Shown: positions 46,310-57,918, numbered from the stretch's first letter. The stretch is DNA of 64,000 nucleotides from Prosopocoilus inquinatus (GCA_036172665.1 CM069870.1:20992001-21056000), one strand, 5' to 3'. Numbers and translations: made by a program. Notes: generated by a model not told the origin, from the sequence alone.

Positions 46310-48900
46310 TTTAGACCATGCTGTATCTCCACTGAGCTGTTTGGATAGAATCTTCTAGGCTAACGAAAAAATGTCGCGGTAAGAAATAAGTTTTGAGCCG
46401 AAATCGTGCACGGTTTTGTTGTAGAGTGCAGCGATTACTCTTTGCTGAGTCTTCTGAGCTGAGGAAAAAAATAGTTTTTTTTTGTTTGAAGAAATAACTG
46501 GTGCAATTCTGAATCACACGACAAAAAATGTCTGTCTGTAATTTTACTGAATGAATCTTAAGCGATTCATTCAGATTTTCCTGAGTCTTCTGTGGCAAGG
46601 AAGCAGCTCTCAGCAATCTTCCTCAATAATCAAGTTCGGAGCAGAAATTAAGCATGCTTTGGCTTTAAAGCTTTCTTTGCGACTATGTTAATGTTGCAAG
46701 CGATTACTCTTAGACTTTTCTGAGTCTTCTGAGCTAAGGAATAATTTATTATCCGAAGCACTTCTGAATCGCAAAACCAGAAGTGTTTCTTTGTAATTTT
46801 GAGTTGTGAGAGATTCATTAACTCTTTGCTGAGCCTTCTGGACTAAAGAGGAAGGCTCTAAGCAACACTCCTCCTGGAAATCGTTAACGTTGGAGCATAA
46901 ATTATGCACGGTTTGGTCTTAGAGTTTTCACTGAGATTTTGTTAACGTCGTAAGTGATTACTTTTAGGCTTTGCTGAGTCTCCTGAGCTGAGAAAAACTT
47001 TTTATGCAGGAAATAAACGAGGCTGGGTTACAAGGGATTTTTTCATTCTTTTCTGAGCCTTTCGTGTGAAAGAAAAAGCTCTAAGCAATATTCTTCAAAC
47101 AAATTATTCATGTCGGAGCACAACTTAAACACTGTTTGGTCTTAAAGTTTTCGTAGCAATTTCGTTAACGCCGTGTGATTACTTTTAGGTTTTGCTGAGT
47201 CTCCTGAGCTGAGAAAAGTTTTTATGTAAGAAATAAATGAAGCTGAGTTGTAAGGGATTCCTTCATCCTTTTCTGAACCTTTCGCGCGAAAGAAAAAGCT
47301 CTGAGCAAAGAAATTATTAATGTCGGAACTTAAGCGCGGTTTGGTCTGAAAGATTTCGTTGTGATTTTGTTAATGTCACAAGTGATTACTTTTAGACTTT
47401 ACTGAGTCTTCTGAGCTAAGGAATAAGTTTATAAGTTTATTTTTTAATAATAACTGAAGCAGTTTGGAATTACAAAAAATTTTGCGGAATTGTAAACGAT
47501 TCATTCAGACTTTGCTGAGCCTTTTGCGCTAAAGAAGAAATAAATTCTCAGAAATGTTTCTCTAAGAAGTAATTAATGTCGGCGCAGAAATTAAGCACGG
47601 TTTGGTTTTAAAGTGTCTTCTTTGCGTTTTTGTTAACGTTGTAAGCGATTTCGTTTAGGCTTTGCTGAGTCTTCTGAGCCGAGGACAAAGTTAGATCTTA
47701 AAAAAATAATTGGAGCACTTCTGTTCTACAAATCAAGAAACGTTTCTCAGCAATCTTATTAAGTTTTAAGCGATCCGTTCAGACTTTTCTGAGCTTTCTG
47801 TGCTAAGGCAGAAGCTCTCAGAAAACCTCTTCCAAGAGATGATTACTTTTTAGATTCGAATTCAAGCACTGTTTAAATATGGTTTTCTTCGCAACTTGTT
47901 AACGTCATAAATGATTGCTTTTAGGCTTTGCTGATTCTCCTGTGCTGAGGAAAAAGTTTCTTGTTTTTAAGAAATAACTGGAGCAGTCCTGAGACACAAA
48001 ATAAGAAGAAGTGTTCCTTTGCAATTTTGCTGGATTGTAAGCGGCTCATTTACTTTTCTGAGCTGTCTGTGTAAAGAAGAAACTCTCAGAAATCTTCCTC
48101 GATGAAATACTTAATCTCGGAGCAGAAAATAAATTTTGCTTCGCGATTTTGCTAACATTATAAGCGATTACCTTTGGACTTTGCTGAGTCTTCTGAGCTA
48201 AGGACAGAGTTAGATCTTTTTGGAAAAAAATACTTGGAGCACTGCCGTCTGGTAAATCAAGAGACGTTTATTTTCTATGTTACCAAGTTATAAGCGATCT
48301 AACTTCAAACTTTACTGAGCCTTCAATGCTGAGAGAGCCGCACCCAGAAATCGTCTTCTTCGAATAGATACTTAGTTTTGGAGTCAAATTTAAGCACGGT
48401 TTAGTTATGGTTTTCTGTGTAATTTTGTTAACGTCGTAAGTGATTACTATCAGTCTTTACTGAGTCTCCTGATCTAAGGAAGAAACTTTCAGAAATCTTC
48501 CTAGAAGAAATAAAATAATAATGTCGGGACGGTTAGTAAGTTTACTATGCGATTGTTTTAACGATGTAAATAATTAATTTTAGATTTTGCTGAGACTTCT
48601 GAGCTGAGGAAAGAAGTTAGACTTTTTTATGTTTTATTAATTTTAGAGCCGAAATCGTTGTGGTTTTCTTTGCAATTCTATTAACGTCGTGAGCAATTAC
48701 TTTTAAACTTTACTTAGTCTTCTGAGCTGAAGGAAAAAGTTTTAATCTCCTTTTTTGAAGAAATAATTTGGGTTAGTTCTGATGATCCGCAGATCAAAAA
48801 GTGTCTCTTTGCTGGGTTGTATCGAAGCGATTTATTCAGACTTTACTGAGCCACCTGAGCTGAAAAAAAGTTTCTCAACAGTCTTTCTTCGAAGAAATTA
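46310..48900. repeat. Diverged tandem array, ~250-bp units made of two related halves
   Basis: The phrase GCGATTACTTTTAGGCTTTG followed by CTGAGTCTTCTGAGCTGAGG, in variant form, restarts near 46430, 46700, 46953, 47175, 47382, 47645, 47911, 48164, 48441, 48571 and 48691. Between these is a second related half with GCGATTCATTCAGACTTTGC, TGAGCCTTCTG and AAGCTCTCAG. The spacing is about 205-280 bp, shorter at the end. The two halves share CTTTGCTGAG-C-TTCTG, so the unit probably arose by an older internal duplication. No coding frame. Confidence 0.8.
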
Positions 48901-49278
48901 TTTAATTTTGTAAGGCAAATGTTCTTCTGTTCACAATTAAATTAAAATTCTGTAATGAAGGAGGGTTTAAGAAAAATTATTAAATTTAAAACTTCCATCA
49001 AGTTTACACTTCACACGAAAAATACACTCCCGCTCATGAGGTCCTGACAAATCTATGACTTAGGATTTCGTTGGGCAAACACCACAGATTAAAAAAAAAA
49101 GTTAATTATGATAGTTTTCCATTGATTAAGAAAATTAGAAATAAGTGGGGTGCCATTTTTATTTATTCTTGAGTGACACACACTGTAAAGACCTTCAAAA
49201 TGAAGGGGTTAGAACTTCTTAGTCCCAAAGGAGTGTTTTTTATCTAGACTATTTCTAGTTCGGATATTATATTAATTA
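48901..49278. other. No gene seen
   Basis: AT-rich sequence between the array and the next MITE. Nothing recognised. Confidence 0.3.
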
Positions 49279-49406
49279 TGCCCGATTTCTTCACCTCCTG
49301 ATAAACTTATCTGCCAGGTATTATCCTTGGAAACCATTGTATCGATAATAGTTTCCGAGGATACTACTTGGCAGATAAATTTATCCGTAGGTGAAGAAAT
49401 TGGGCC
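49279..49406. mobile_element. Hairpin MITE, PIF/Harbinger-like, copy 2
   Basis: Same family as 20643-20769. It has ends TGCCCGATTTCTTCACCTCC and GAAGAAATTGGGCC, with inner arms TTATCTGCCAGGTATTATCC and ACTTGGCAGATAAATTTATC. TTA precedes the left end and TTG follows the right, an imperfect 3-bp duplication. Confidence 0.75.
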
Positions 49407-50828
49407 TTGATCAGTTTGCAAGTCAGTTTAGATTGCAATGGAGCATTCCCTGGACAGTTGTTTCGGCCCAATTTTTGACCTCCTCAGCAAGAGAATACCT
49501 CGAGAACTCGACAACAATCAAACTGACCTATCCGGGTTATCTCGAAGTCGTGCTTTGACCGTTTCGTATGAGATGGCATTTTAAGTAACAAACAAACTGG
49601 TTGGTTGCTATTTGTCATTCTTTCACAATTGTAGGTATTTCTGTCACAAAATTGGCCGCGAGATGACGCGACCTAAACTGTTGTTATTATATTATTTATG
49701 TTCATTAGAATTGGCTTAATTTCTTGGATGTGTTACCTAGAATAATTATAAGGAAATTTTTATTTATTCTTCTCTTTTTTTAAGATGTGAAACTTTTGGA
49801 AGAACTCGAATGTCTCATCCGTAACGAAAACGTTAAGACAATAATTATTTCTCCGACCTGCCAAATATTTGTTAAACGTATTCGTAGGAGTATGATGCGG
49901 TAACGGGCGGCGGCGGCGGGACGATGAATTATAAATCGGTAAGTGTATTTGATCAGTCGATCCCGATAACCACTCATTAAAAGGCATAAAGACCGCACAG
50001 TCCGCTATCTTGGTACACGCAAGCCGAAATTACCCGCACTCGAAAATTAATTACTGAATATTAATAGGGGAAAATGACTGGTTTAGTCCTTGCCATACTT
50101 TCCGAAGGAGGTAAGTAAGTGAGTAACCGCCGAAAGTATCGATTAGTAATTAGCTTCTGGCATTGTCTTCTTTGTCATCTCCGCCGAATATATTTCGTTA
50201 TTATTACGGCTTGTAATTATTAAATGCAGAATTAATGTCGATGACTTAATTGCCGAAAGGCCGAATCGAATTTCGAATGTTTATCTTTGTTATTCAAATT
50301 AATTTAATTACTTACGTGAAATATATTCAATTTATTGAGGTTCTTCGCGAGGAATTTTGACCTCATGATTAAGATGACATTAACATTAACACAATTAACA
50401 TGTATATTGCTTCTTACAGCTAAATTACTATTACTAGCGAGCGTTACGTACTTTTTTGATTTATAAAAGTTTTTAATAAAGTACAGGACAATTCAGTTTT
50501 AAGAACAAGCTGTAAACGTTATTATAACTATAAGCAATAAAACATTTATGTCACTGCATTTATAAACATTGAATTTGTACCTTCTACAAGTAGAATGGCG
50601 TTCGTGGTCGCGTTTCGTATTTATTAAAAAAATATAATTCCTTTTAAGAGTGCACAATAAAGGCTTTAATAAACCGGATTATGATTTTATTATTGTTTTA
50701 TAATGTGGTTTAAATGTAAATAAAAAATATGCAGTAATTTGTCTGCATTAGGGAAAAATATTTGTTACACATCATTACAAAGAGCTTTTATAAATGATGT
50801 ACATATATCAGAGGATTGTGTAGGGGTT
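49407..50828. other. No gene seen; GC-richer 49.9-50.1 kb
   Basis: Two overlapping minus frames at 49760-49998 share a GC-rich patch with CGGGCGGCGGCGGCGGGA and have no domain. The remainder is AT-rich. Confidence 0.3.
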
Positions 50829-51836
50829 ATACAGGCTGTTCTTGTACTGTGTGCAAATATTTAAACCTGCAATATGTCACCATCAATGGCAGATTTTCAC
50901 TAAACCGTTTGAGAACTGCTGGCATAGCTAAAAGTGGAACGCGGGTGCCTCTCCAATTACGACTCGCAGCCGAAGTAGGCCAAGGTCAGAGCCTTACTGG
51001 ATCTCGAGCAGGAACGACGTAACTCAGCGCCGTTCCGATCAGCTGGTCCGTCAAAACGTTTACAATTTAATAAATAAAACAGTGACATCTTACGATCGCT
51101 CTTTGACCTGACAATGCAGTAGGATAGACGATAGATTGAAGCGAATTTGCTCCTAATAAGTCCCCCTTGCAACAAAATTGTTTACAATTCAAATTAACTT
51201 CACTGCAAGTAATACAAGTTTAAGTATTAAATCAAAATCTAGTGCAATTCAAGAAGCTGCGGTTCGTAATTGCCGAACAAATTAAAAGCGAAGTGCAAAC
51301 AAATTGTAATTTCTCATTCCATATTATTTTTAAAATTCTTATAAAAATTTTACATTTACTTTGTTTCCAAGGACCGTAAGTAGTAATACTTTCATAGCTA
51401 GCAGCGAGATTGCAGCGAAAGTTTATTTACGTAAAAGGGTGAAGGAAGAACATTTTTAACGCGCTTGCCTAATTGTTGCATAAATTTTCGGATTTAGTCG
51501 TCGATAGTTGATATCGTAAAACATTTTACTTCGCTCAGTGAATTAAAATTTTTAATAAAATAATTAATAAACGATATCAGTGATTATTATTACGAAACTC
51601 TGCGTTGAACATCGAGTGCGGTATCGGTGGGCGTGTTCATACCGAGAGGAAGGCGAACTTGACCTTCCTATCTTTCTCGCACATTTCAACAGTTCCAAAT
51701 AGTTCCAAACAAGTGATCCATCCGATTTTTTTGGCTATTATACGGTACCCACCAAAAAATACCCGCAGAAGGTAGCATTTCGCTTACTTATACTAAGGTT
51801 ATTTTATTTGCACACAGTAAAAGGACACCCTGTATA
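50829..51836 (-). mobile_element. TIR element with ACAGGGTGT ends, copy 2
   Basis: Inverted relative of 27129-28324. It has left end TACAGGCTGTTCTTGTACTG followed by TGTGCAAATA, and right end GGACACCCTGTATA. The body is shared (GATTTTCACTAAACCGTTTG, GCGTTAAAAATGTTCTTCCT-type complement). It contains a short head-tail insertion at 51068-51179, a different site from the one in copy 1. Confidence 0.8.
51068..51179 (+). mobile_element. Head-tail family element, 112 bp, 10-bp duplication
   Basis: Starts AATAAATAAAACAGTGACAT with the head, runs about 100 bp forward (CCTAATAAGTCCCCCTTGCA) and ends CAACAAAATT. GTTTACAATT flanks both ends (51058-51067 and 51180-51189). It lies in the same orientation as the other family members although its host element is inverted. 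Confidence 0.8.
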
Positions 51837-52744
51837 ACGATTATCGAACTAAAACGGAAGTAATGTAGATTTATAATAGTTCTATTAATATTACACTAAA
51901 TAGCAAGTTTCTTAACACATTTTATTTTAGCACGCGAGCATCACGTGAACAAGTGCGCCAGTGTTTTCTACACAACTTTTCTATTTAGGTTTTTCCATGA
52001 AAAATAAGTTACTAGTTCGCCCTTGAAATAATTTCTAATGACGATTTGGAAGTTACATAATTACATATTTTGTGAGCTCACTAATGTTTTCTAAAATATT
52101 TCGAGGCTCTCAGCTTCGATAAACTTAAATTCTAAAAATTGATTAAAAAAAAAATTGCAGAATTAACTAGTTTACTAAGGATGAAGAGATAGAACAACGA
52201 CATCCTACGATCGCTTTTTGACTTGACATAGCAACAAAATTTTTTAATTTACTAAGCTACATATAACAAGGTAGTACCTGCGTACCCGGGATTGTTGACG
52301 TCGCAGAGCGACACAACGTGACACGAGCGGTGTGCTTTAAAGTCGGAGAGGGTCGTGGAGAAATAATAGGAAACCCACAAAAGTAGTATATTTAAAAAAT
52401 CGATTACCGATAGGCGCCAAAATATTAAATTCAACTTTCAGAACTCGTTCTTGTCATTTTAAAGCAAAGTTAGACAGACTTAAAGTTAAACGTTTAAATT
52501 AAATTATGCACTGTTTTTCAGTAATTTGCAATCAACGAAACGGGATAAATAAATGAACGACTCTATAGCTCGAAAAATAAGAAAGTGCCCTGGGAGCCAA
52601 TTTTGAGGGGCGCCGAATTAGACTATTTTTTATGAATAACATTTTCAGAAATTATAATTGATATTGATTATCTCTATAATAAAACAGTAAATATATATTC
52701 ACATATTTAAATTTTTGCACAAACATGATAAATTTCGTGAGAAT
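51837..52744. other. No gene seen (contains a short head-tail element)
   Basis: AT-rich. A GC-richer patch at about 52270-52370 has no frame of interest. Confidence 0.3.
52180..52247 (+). mobile_element. Head-tail family element, minimal form (68 bp), 9-bp duplication
   Basis: GATGAAGAGATAGAACAACG, then the head core (CATCCTACGATCGCTTTTTG), passes straight into GCAACAAAATTTTTTAA. TTTACTAAG flanks both ends (52171-52179 and 52248-52256). This is the shortest copy and shows that the head and the tail suffice. Confidence 0.75.
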
Positions 52745-53735
52745 CCATGGCGGCTCGTGATGATTTACTGCAGGTGGGCAAAAACTGCAAAAGGGAAAGT
52801 GGGTGCCTTTTCCAAATAAATTTGTTGTTCGGGGCTTGTAATTTTTTAACTAAATTTAAGCGGGGGATTTACAGAGCTTTTTCTGGCCTTTCAAAGTCTT
52901 TCACCAAAAAACAATCGACGAACGCGTTCTCCAGATACAATCAAAATTCAAAAGCTACGCGTATTTGCTTAATTAACTGAACGTCTCTCCCTCCCCTCGC
53001 GATTGCGCTTGTACTTTTCGAATTCAATTTAAGAACGGAGTTTACTGAGCTTTTTCTCAGCTTTCCAATGTCTTTTACCAAAAGACAATCGGCGAACGCG
53101 TTCTCCAGATACAATCAAAATTCAAAAGCAACGCGTATTTGCTTAATTAACTGAACGTCTCTCCCTCCCCTCGCGATTGCGCTTGTATTTTTCGAATTCA
53201 ATTTAAGCACGGAATTTACTGAGCTTTTTCTCAGCTTTCCAATGTTTTTTATCAAAAAACAATCGGCGAACGAATTCTTGAGATACAATCAAAATTCAGA
53301 AGCAATGCGTATTTGCTCAATTAACTGAACGTCTCTCCCTCCCATCACGATTGCGCTTGTACTTTTCAAATTCAATTTAAGAACGGAATTGACTGAGCTT
53401 TTTCTCAGCTTTCCAATGTCTTTTACCAAAAGACAATCGGCGAACGCGTTCTTGAGATATAATCAAGATTCAAAAGCAAGACGTTTCTTATTTGCCCAAT
53501 TATCTGAACGGCTCTCCCTCCTCTCGCGATCGCGCTTGTAATTTTTGAATTCAATTTAAGTGGGGAATTTATAGAGCCTTTTCTCGGCTTCCCAACGCCT
53601 TTCACCAAAAAGCAATCGACGAATCGACAACAATTGCAAAAGGGAAAGTGGATGCATTTTCCAAATTTTCCGGGGTTGCCCGGAACGTGCAACCTGAGCA
53701 GTGCCCACCTTGTCCACCCCGACGAGCCGCCACTG
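52745..53735. mobile_element. Non-autonomous hAT-type element with internal satellite, 8-bp duplication
   Basis: Left end CCATGGCGGCTCGT, right end (inverted) CAGTGGCGGCTCGT. Both terminal zones also share GTGGGCA further in, and GCAAAAGGGAAAGTGG recurs on both sides of the satellite. GTGAGAAT is duplicated exactly (52737-52744 and 53736-53743). CAGTGGCGG ends with 8-bp duplications are typical of the hAT superfamily. Four to five 174-bp tandem units fill the middle. No transposase frame is present; the 53423-53873 frames on both strands are shadows. Confidence 0.85.
52874..53620. repeat. 174-bp tandem repeat inside the hAT-type element
   Basis: GAGCTTTTTCT or a variant restarts at 52874, 53047, 53221, 53395 and 53575, giving periods of 173, 174, 174 and 180 bp. 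Each unit carries ACCAAAA-ACAATCG-CGAA, TTAACTGAACG, TCTCTCCCTCCC and TTTTCGAATTCAATTTAAG. The inner units are most alike, the outer ones most diverged. Confidence 0.85.
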
Positions 53736-54084
53736 GTGAGAATTCGTTTTTGTTCGCCTGTAAGCAAATTGCACATGCGCGCCTTGCGCCTTGCTTCGTA
53801 CAACAAATATGTTTATTTATTTGCTACTTTAGAAAGTAATTCTACACCGAAGAAGCAACAAAAGAAGCTGTGAAACATATGTATACTCATCCGCACTAAG
53901 ATACACCCCCTGTATGCAAATCTTACCCTTGAAACCTTGTAAAGGTTCACAGAAATCAACTTGTGGCATTTAGGATGCTCACAACTGGATTGTACCAGTT
54001 AATTTTAGTATAAAAGGCTGTTACTGAAGGATTCTCGATAAATCCAAAATAATGTTTTTACTCTATGATGAGGATATCTCGTAA
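53736..54084. other. No gene seen
   Basis: Short unique-looking gap between the hAT-type element and the LINE 3' end. Confidence 0.3.
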
Positions 54085-54297
54085 ATTAAATAATAATAAT
54101 AATAAATTTTATTGATACACCATGATTATGTTGTGATACATAAGTTATATAAAAACATTTTCCAATATAAAATGGTGACCAAAGGATAAATTCAGACTGA
54201 CAAAAACAAATGAAAGCCTGATCTTACATTTACCCAAATAACTGAAAATTATTGCAAATTTACAAACCTGAAAACTGTAATATGTCGGTCATTCAAA

Positions 54298-54520
54298 TTA
54301 CGCACTCTGGTAAAGCTTATCCCTCATTATTAACATAAAGCGAGCTAAAGGCAAATTTAGCAAATCAGACGGTATTTCATTCAAAGTTACCGCTATTTGG
54401 TAAGAGAATCTTCGTTTAAACTGTTCCGTCTTATGTGATGTAAGAGTATGTTTGAAACGTAAATTTAAGTTATCTACGTCTGTCCTATAGGTAATTTTGT
54501 TATACAGGTATGGAGGAGTT
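54298..54520 (-). pseudogene. LINE ORF2 C-terminal end, separated by an insertion
   Basis: TPPYLYNKITYRTDVDNLNL, FKRRFSYQIAVTLNEIPSDL and LNLPLARFMLIMRDKL follow the usual C-terminal form of jockey/CR1-type ORF2 proteins (PPYL--KI--R-D---LN-R, F-RSFSYQI---WN-IP-DL). It resumes the frame that stops at the palindromic insertion. Confidence 0.75.
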
Positions 54521-54539
54521 TTATATATATATATATATA

Positions 54540-55632
54540 TACCGGGTGTCCCGCGCCATGTGCTCACCCTTCAAGAATCTTTATTTATTAATCGATTAAG
54601 CTGAATTTTGGAGATGATAAACTAAACAAAAATGGAATTTTTCGACATACTGATAGTCGTCATAGGACTTCCGGTTTCGCCGGAAGTGATATCAACTTTC
54701 TTATTTTAAATGGAACACCCTATATATTTTTACATATTTAAAATCTACAGAGCGTTACGAGTCCGAATACGTATCAATTGTTAATTTTGGTTTCCATGAC
54801 AACGAAAAAAAAAACTTTTTTTATTTTTCAATCTAGAAAGCTATGAATCGCATTTTTTCGATCTAATGCGATCAAGTGTTTCGAAAAAATCACTTCTTTG
54901 ATGGTACTTTGATTTTTAACATTTTTACAGTATTTGAAATTTTCATTAGCTCTTAACTCATTTTTTTCGATAGAACCTCGTGTTTCTTAGCTTAGTTCAA
55001 CAGAACATTTTTTTTCTGAGTACGCTGATACCAAATACGTCATATTTTATTTGAAAGTCATTTGAAATAAAGGGAGTGTAAAATTTCAATAAGACATGCT
55101 CTATTTTAAATTATTTTTAAAGAAAATATGACGTATTTGGTATCAGCGTATTCAGAAAAAAATGTTCAGTTGAACTAAGCTAAGAAACATATGAGGTTCT
55201 ATCGAAAAAAATGAGTTAAGAACTAATGAAAATTTCAAATACTGTAAAAATGTTAAAAATCAAAATACCATCAAAGGAGTGATTTTTTCGAAACACTTGA
55301 TCGCATTTGATCGAAAAAATGCGATTCATAGCTTTGTAGATTGAAAAATAAAAAAGTTTTTTTCTTCGTTGTCATGGAAACCAAAATTAACAATTGATAC
55401 GTATTCGAACTCGTAATGATTCGTAGATTTTAAATATGTAAAAATATATAGGGTGTTCTGTTTAAAATAAGAAAGTTGATATCACTTCCGGCGAAACCGG
55501 AAGTCCTATGACGACTATCAATATGTCGGAAAATTTCATCTTTTGTTTAGTTTATTGTCTCCAAAATTCAGGTTAAACGATTAATAAATAAAGATTCTAA
55601 AAGGGTGAGCACATGGCGCGGGACACCTGGTA
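54540..55632. mobile_element. 1.09-kb palindromic (foldback) element inside a LINE
   Basis: The left arm (from TACCGGGTGTCCCGCGCCAT) and right arm (ending ATGGCGCGGGACACCTGGTA) match for about 500 bp each, around a short centre near 55060-55120. Arms are over 90% alike. It is non-coding. TA-rich sequence flanks the ends, and a (TA)n run at 54522-54541 obscures the target duplication. An older half-copy lies at 38860-39303. Confidence 0.85.
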
Positions 55633-55639
55633 TATTGAA

Positions 55640-57085
55640 ATACAAACACATTAAATGTAATCTTCTTCGTTTGGACATGTCTAGCTAATTAGCCCAACTG
55701 AGAGTGTGAGATATATGCTGTTTTTTTTGATTCCATATATAAAACGCACACACGGATTTTGAAACAGTTGTATCCTAGAAATATCTCTCGAATCGATATT
55801 AGAATGATATATTGAATCACAGTAATTAATTTTTTAAAGAATTAGAGATCCACAAAGCAAGATTTTAGTTTTTTGATTTAATATATTTCTGTTCGCGAAT
55901 AAAACTTTTAATGTACAATATGATTTCTGTATTAATTTAGAAATATGCAACTTAAAACGCAAGTCAGTATCTAAATACAACCATAGATTTTTATAACATT
56001 CTACAACTGGTAAACGTACATTATTAACTGCAATGTTAACATCATCTATTGTTATACGACTTTTACAAGAGTTTTTTTTTCCAAATCGCATAACAGCGGA
56101 TTATTAGGATTAATTTGCAGTGAGTGTTTTACAGAAATAGTTTTTAGAGCAGCGAGATCAGCATTAATTAAATTAATAAGTGCATTACGTAATTCATTTT
56201 CAGGAAAGGAGTAGTAAATTTGAGTGTCGTCGGCATATAAATGATATTTACAATGCCTAAGTACAGAAGGAATATAACAAATATAAATTGTGTAAAGAAT
56301 AGGACCTAAAATTGATCCTTGAGGAACACCTTTCCTAATTGTTAAAGGATCAGAAACAATATCATCAATTTTTACTTTTTGAACACGATTAGAAAGGTAA
56401 TTTGAAATAAGTGTGATAACACTATTATCCAATCCAATGAAATTTAAAATTGCAGGCAAGAGATGATGATCTATGTATCAAAGGCTTTACTATAGTCTAC
56501 GAGCACCAACAGCGTGATCTTACCGTCATCATTTGCTTTCAAAATATCATCTATAACATTTAAGGCCCAGTTTTACAATGACGGTTTAACTTTGAGCCGA
56601 AGCTTAAATCCTTCACAACAATTGTTGAAATAATCGTTGCTAAGGGTTTAAGCCTCAGCTCAAAGTTGAGCCCCATTTGTAAAACTGGACGTAAGAGTGC
56701 GGTAGTGCAACTAGTAATTAGATCTGAACCCTGATTGAAGTTCCGGAAGAATAGTATTTACTAGGAGATGGTTTCTGAGTTGTTGAGCAATTAACTTTTC
56801 GAAAATTTTCGACATTGTGGGTAAAATAGTTATCGGACGTAAATCGTTAAAGTTAGATGGATTTTTACTTTTAGACAAAGGAAACACTAAAGAATCCTTC
56901 CAACAACTAGGAAAGGTATTTTCAAATATGCAGGTATTTATTATATGACATATGTACGGAAGAAGGAAGGGGCAATTTAATTTTATCATTTTAATATCAA
57001 TACAATCCGATCCAGACGCGTGAAATGAAATAGAATCAATTACCTTTACCTTATGTACTCTAAAGTCCACGAATTCCAAAGGCAA
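55640..57085 (-). pseudogene. LINE reverse transcriptase, frameshifted
   Basis: Reading in order: FPSCWKDSLVFPLSKSKNPS, DLRPITILPTMSKIFEKLIA, LPELQSGFRSNY (57085-56711). Then come DDILKANDDGKITLLVLVDY and SKAFDT (about 56560-56465), LPAILNFIGLDN, GVPQGSILGPILYTIYICYI and YHLYADDTQIYYSF with the catalytic YADD (56459-56052). After these are KNLWLYLDTDLRFKLHISKL (55834-56091) and NYCDSIYHSNIDSRDISRIQ followed by LFQNPCVRFIYGIKK (about 55820-55700). These are RT blocks of a LINE. At least four single-base frameshifts (near 56705, 56463, 56080 and 55830) and a MITE insertion make it inactive. Confidence 0.9.
56574..56691. mobile_element. 118-bp PIF/Harbinger-like MITE in the LINE RT, TAA duplication
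   Basis: Ends GGCCCAGTTTTACAATGACG and, inverted, CGTCCAGTTTTACAAATGG, with inner arms CTTTGAGC and GCTCAAAG. TAA flanks both sides (56571-56573 and 56692-56694). Removing the element plus one TAA rejoins the RT reading. The outer part of this family recurs in the nested set at 63.1-63.8 kb. Confidence 0.85.
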
Positions 57086-57576
57086 TTTTCTTATAAAACA
57101 CTTTTACGTAATTTTTACCAACTTCCGCATATATTATAATATTACTAGTTGAAAATGTCAGTTAGCTATAACTATAAAAACAGCAGACCCGATCAGGCTA
57201 TAAACATAAAACAGTATTATGAAATGCATTCGTTTCGCTCTTGAAGTTCACATGAGGTTAAAATTTTGTAAGTAATCCAAACGAAATGATTTAAAATGCA
57301 AGTCGAATGCAGGTCTTGTAAAAAAAGTGTTTAGTTTAGCGTTTCCCAAAGTATGGGTCTTGAAAGGGAGACGCAGCAGAATAAATTAAAAAAATTGTCA
57401 TATTATTTTTTTACCAGATATTGCATATACAATATACATACAATCGCGAGCAATAAATTTTTGTCGTCATTAATTGTCAAAGGTTGTCACCGAACTTGTA
57501 TTTTATTGAATCTAAGGAGATTCTTAATTTTGAATGCTAGGAATGGTCTCTTAAATTTTTAATTTATTTATTATTT

Positions 57577-57918
57577 ATGAACATTTGTAATTTCTGGAAT
57601 GAAAATTGTCGTTTGGATTTACAGTTACAACCAAAATTTAATACTTGCGACTGTACATATACCACGAGTTCTTTTTTTACTTTGAACATAGCTATGTACA
57701 ATGTAGATATTCCCATGTTTAGTTTTAGAGAAAAACGAGACGTTGCATTCCAGGATATGCAAACAAGTTTCAATAAAACAAATGTGTTGTTAATACCCGC
57801 TATAAAACATAATGTGGGTCTCAAATATTTAAAAACTACTATGAAAACATTTGAATTTGTGAATCAAAACACAGCTCAAAAGGTCACCGAACCTAAAAGT
57901 TTGGAACAGATAAAATAG
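57577..57918 (+). CDS. Unrecognised 113-codon frame inside the hAT-type element
   Basis: Protein-like composition (LNIAMYNVDIPMFSFREKRD, LIPAIKHNVGLKYLKTTMKT) but no domain I recognise, and no hAT catalytic or zinc-finger motif. The last residues run into the inserted head-tail element at 57905, so the original C-terminus is unknown. It could be captured host sequence, decayed element protein or chance. Confidence 0.2.
   Translation: MNICNFWNENCRLDLQLQPKFNTCDCTYTTSSFFTLNIAMYNVDIPMFSFREKRDVAFQDMQTSFNKTNVLLIPAIKHNVGLKYLKTTMKTFEFVNQNTAQKVTEPKSLEQIK

Larger units (their letters stand above)
54085..57085 (-). mobile_element. LINE remnant (jockey/CR1-type), 5'-truncated, carrying two insertions
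   Basis: The minus strand holds the second half of an ORF2: RT domain (57085 to about 55834), post-RT region (about 55830-55640) and C-terminal end (54520-54298). A 3' flank then ends in (TTA)n near 54085-54110, as in LINEs with microsatellite tails. A 1.09-kb palindromic element (54540-55632) and a 118-bp MITE (56574-56691) interrupt it. The 5' limit is not clear beyond 57085. The exact clade would need a phylogeny. Confidence 0.85.

Noticed and set aside
46310..48900. Regular repeats considered as a CRISPR array
   Set aside because: Units are ~250 bp and diverged, with no short exact repeats and unique spacers. The setting is eukaryotic.
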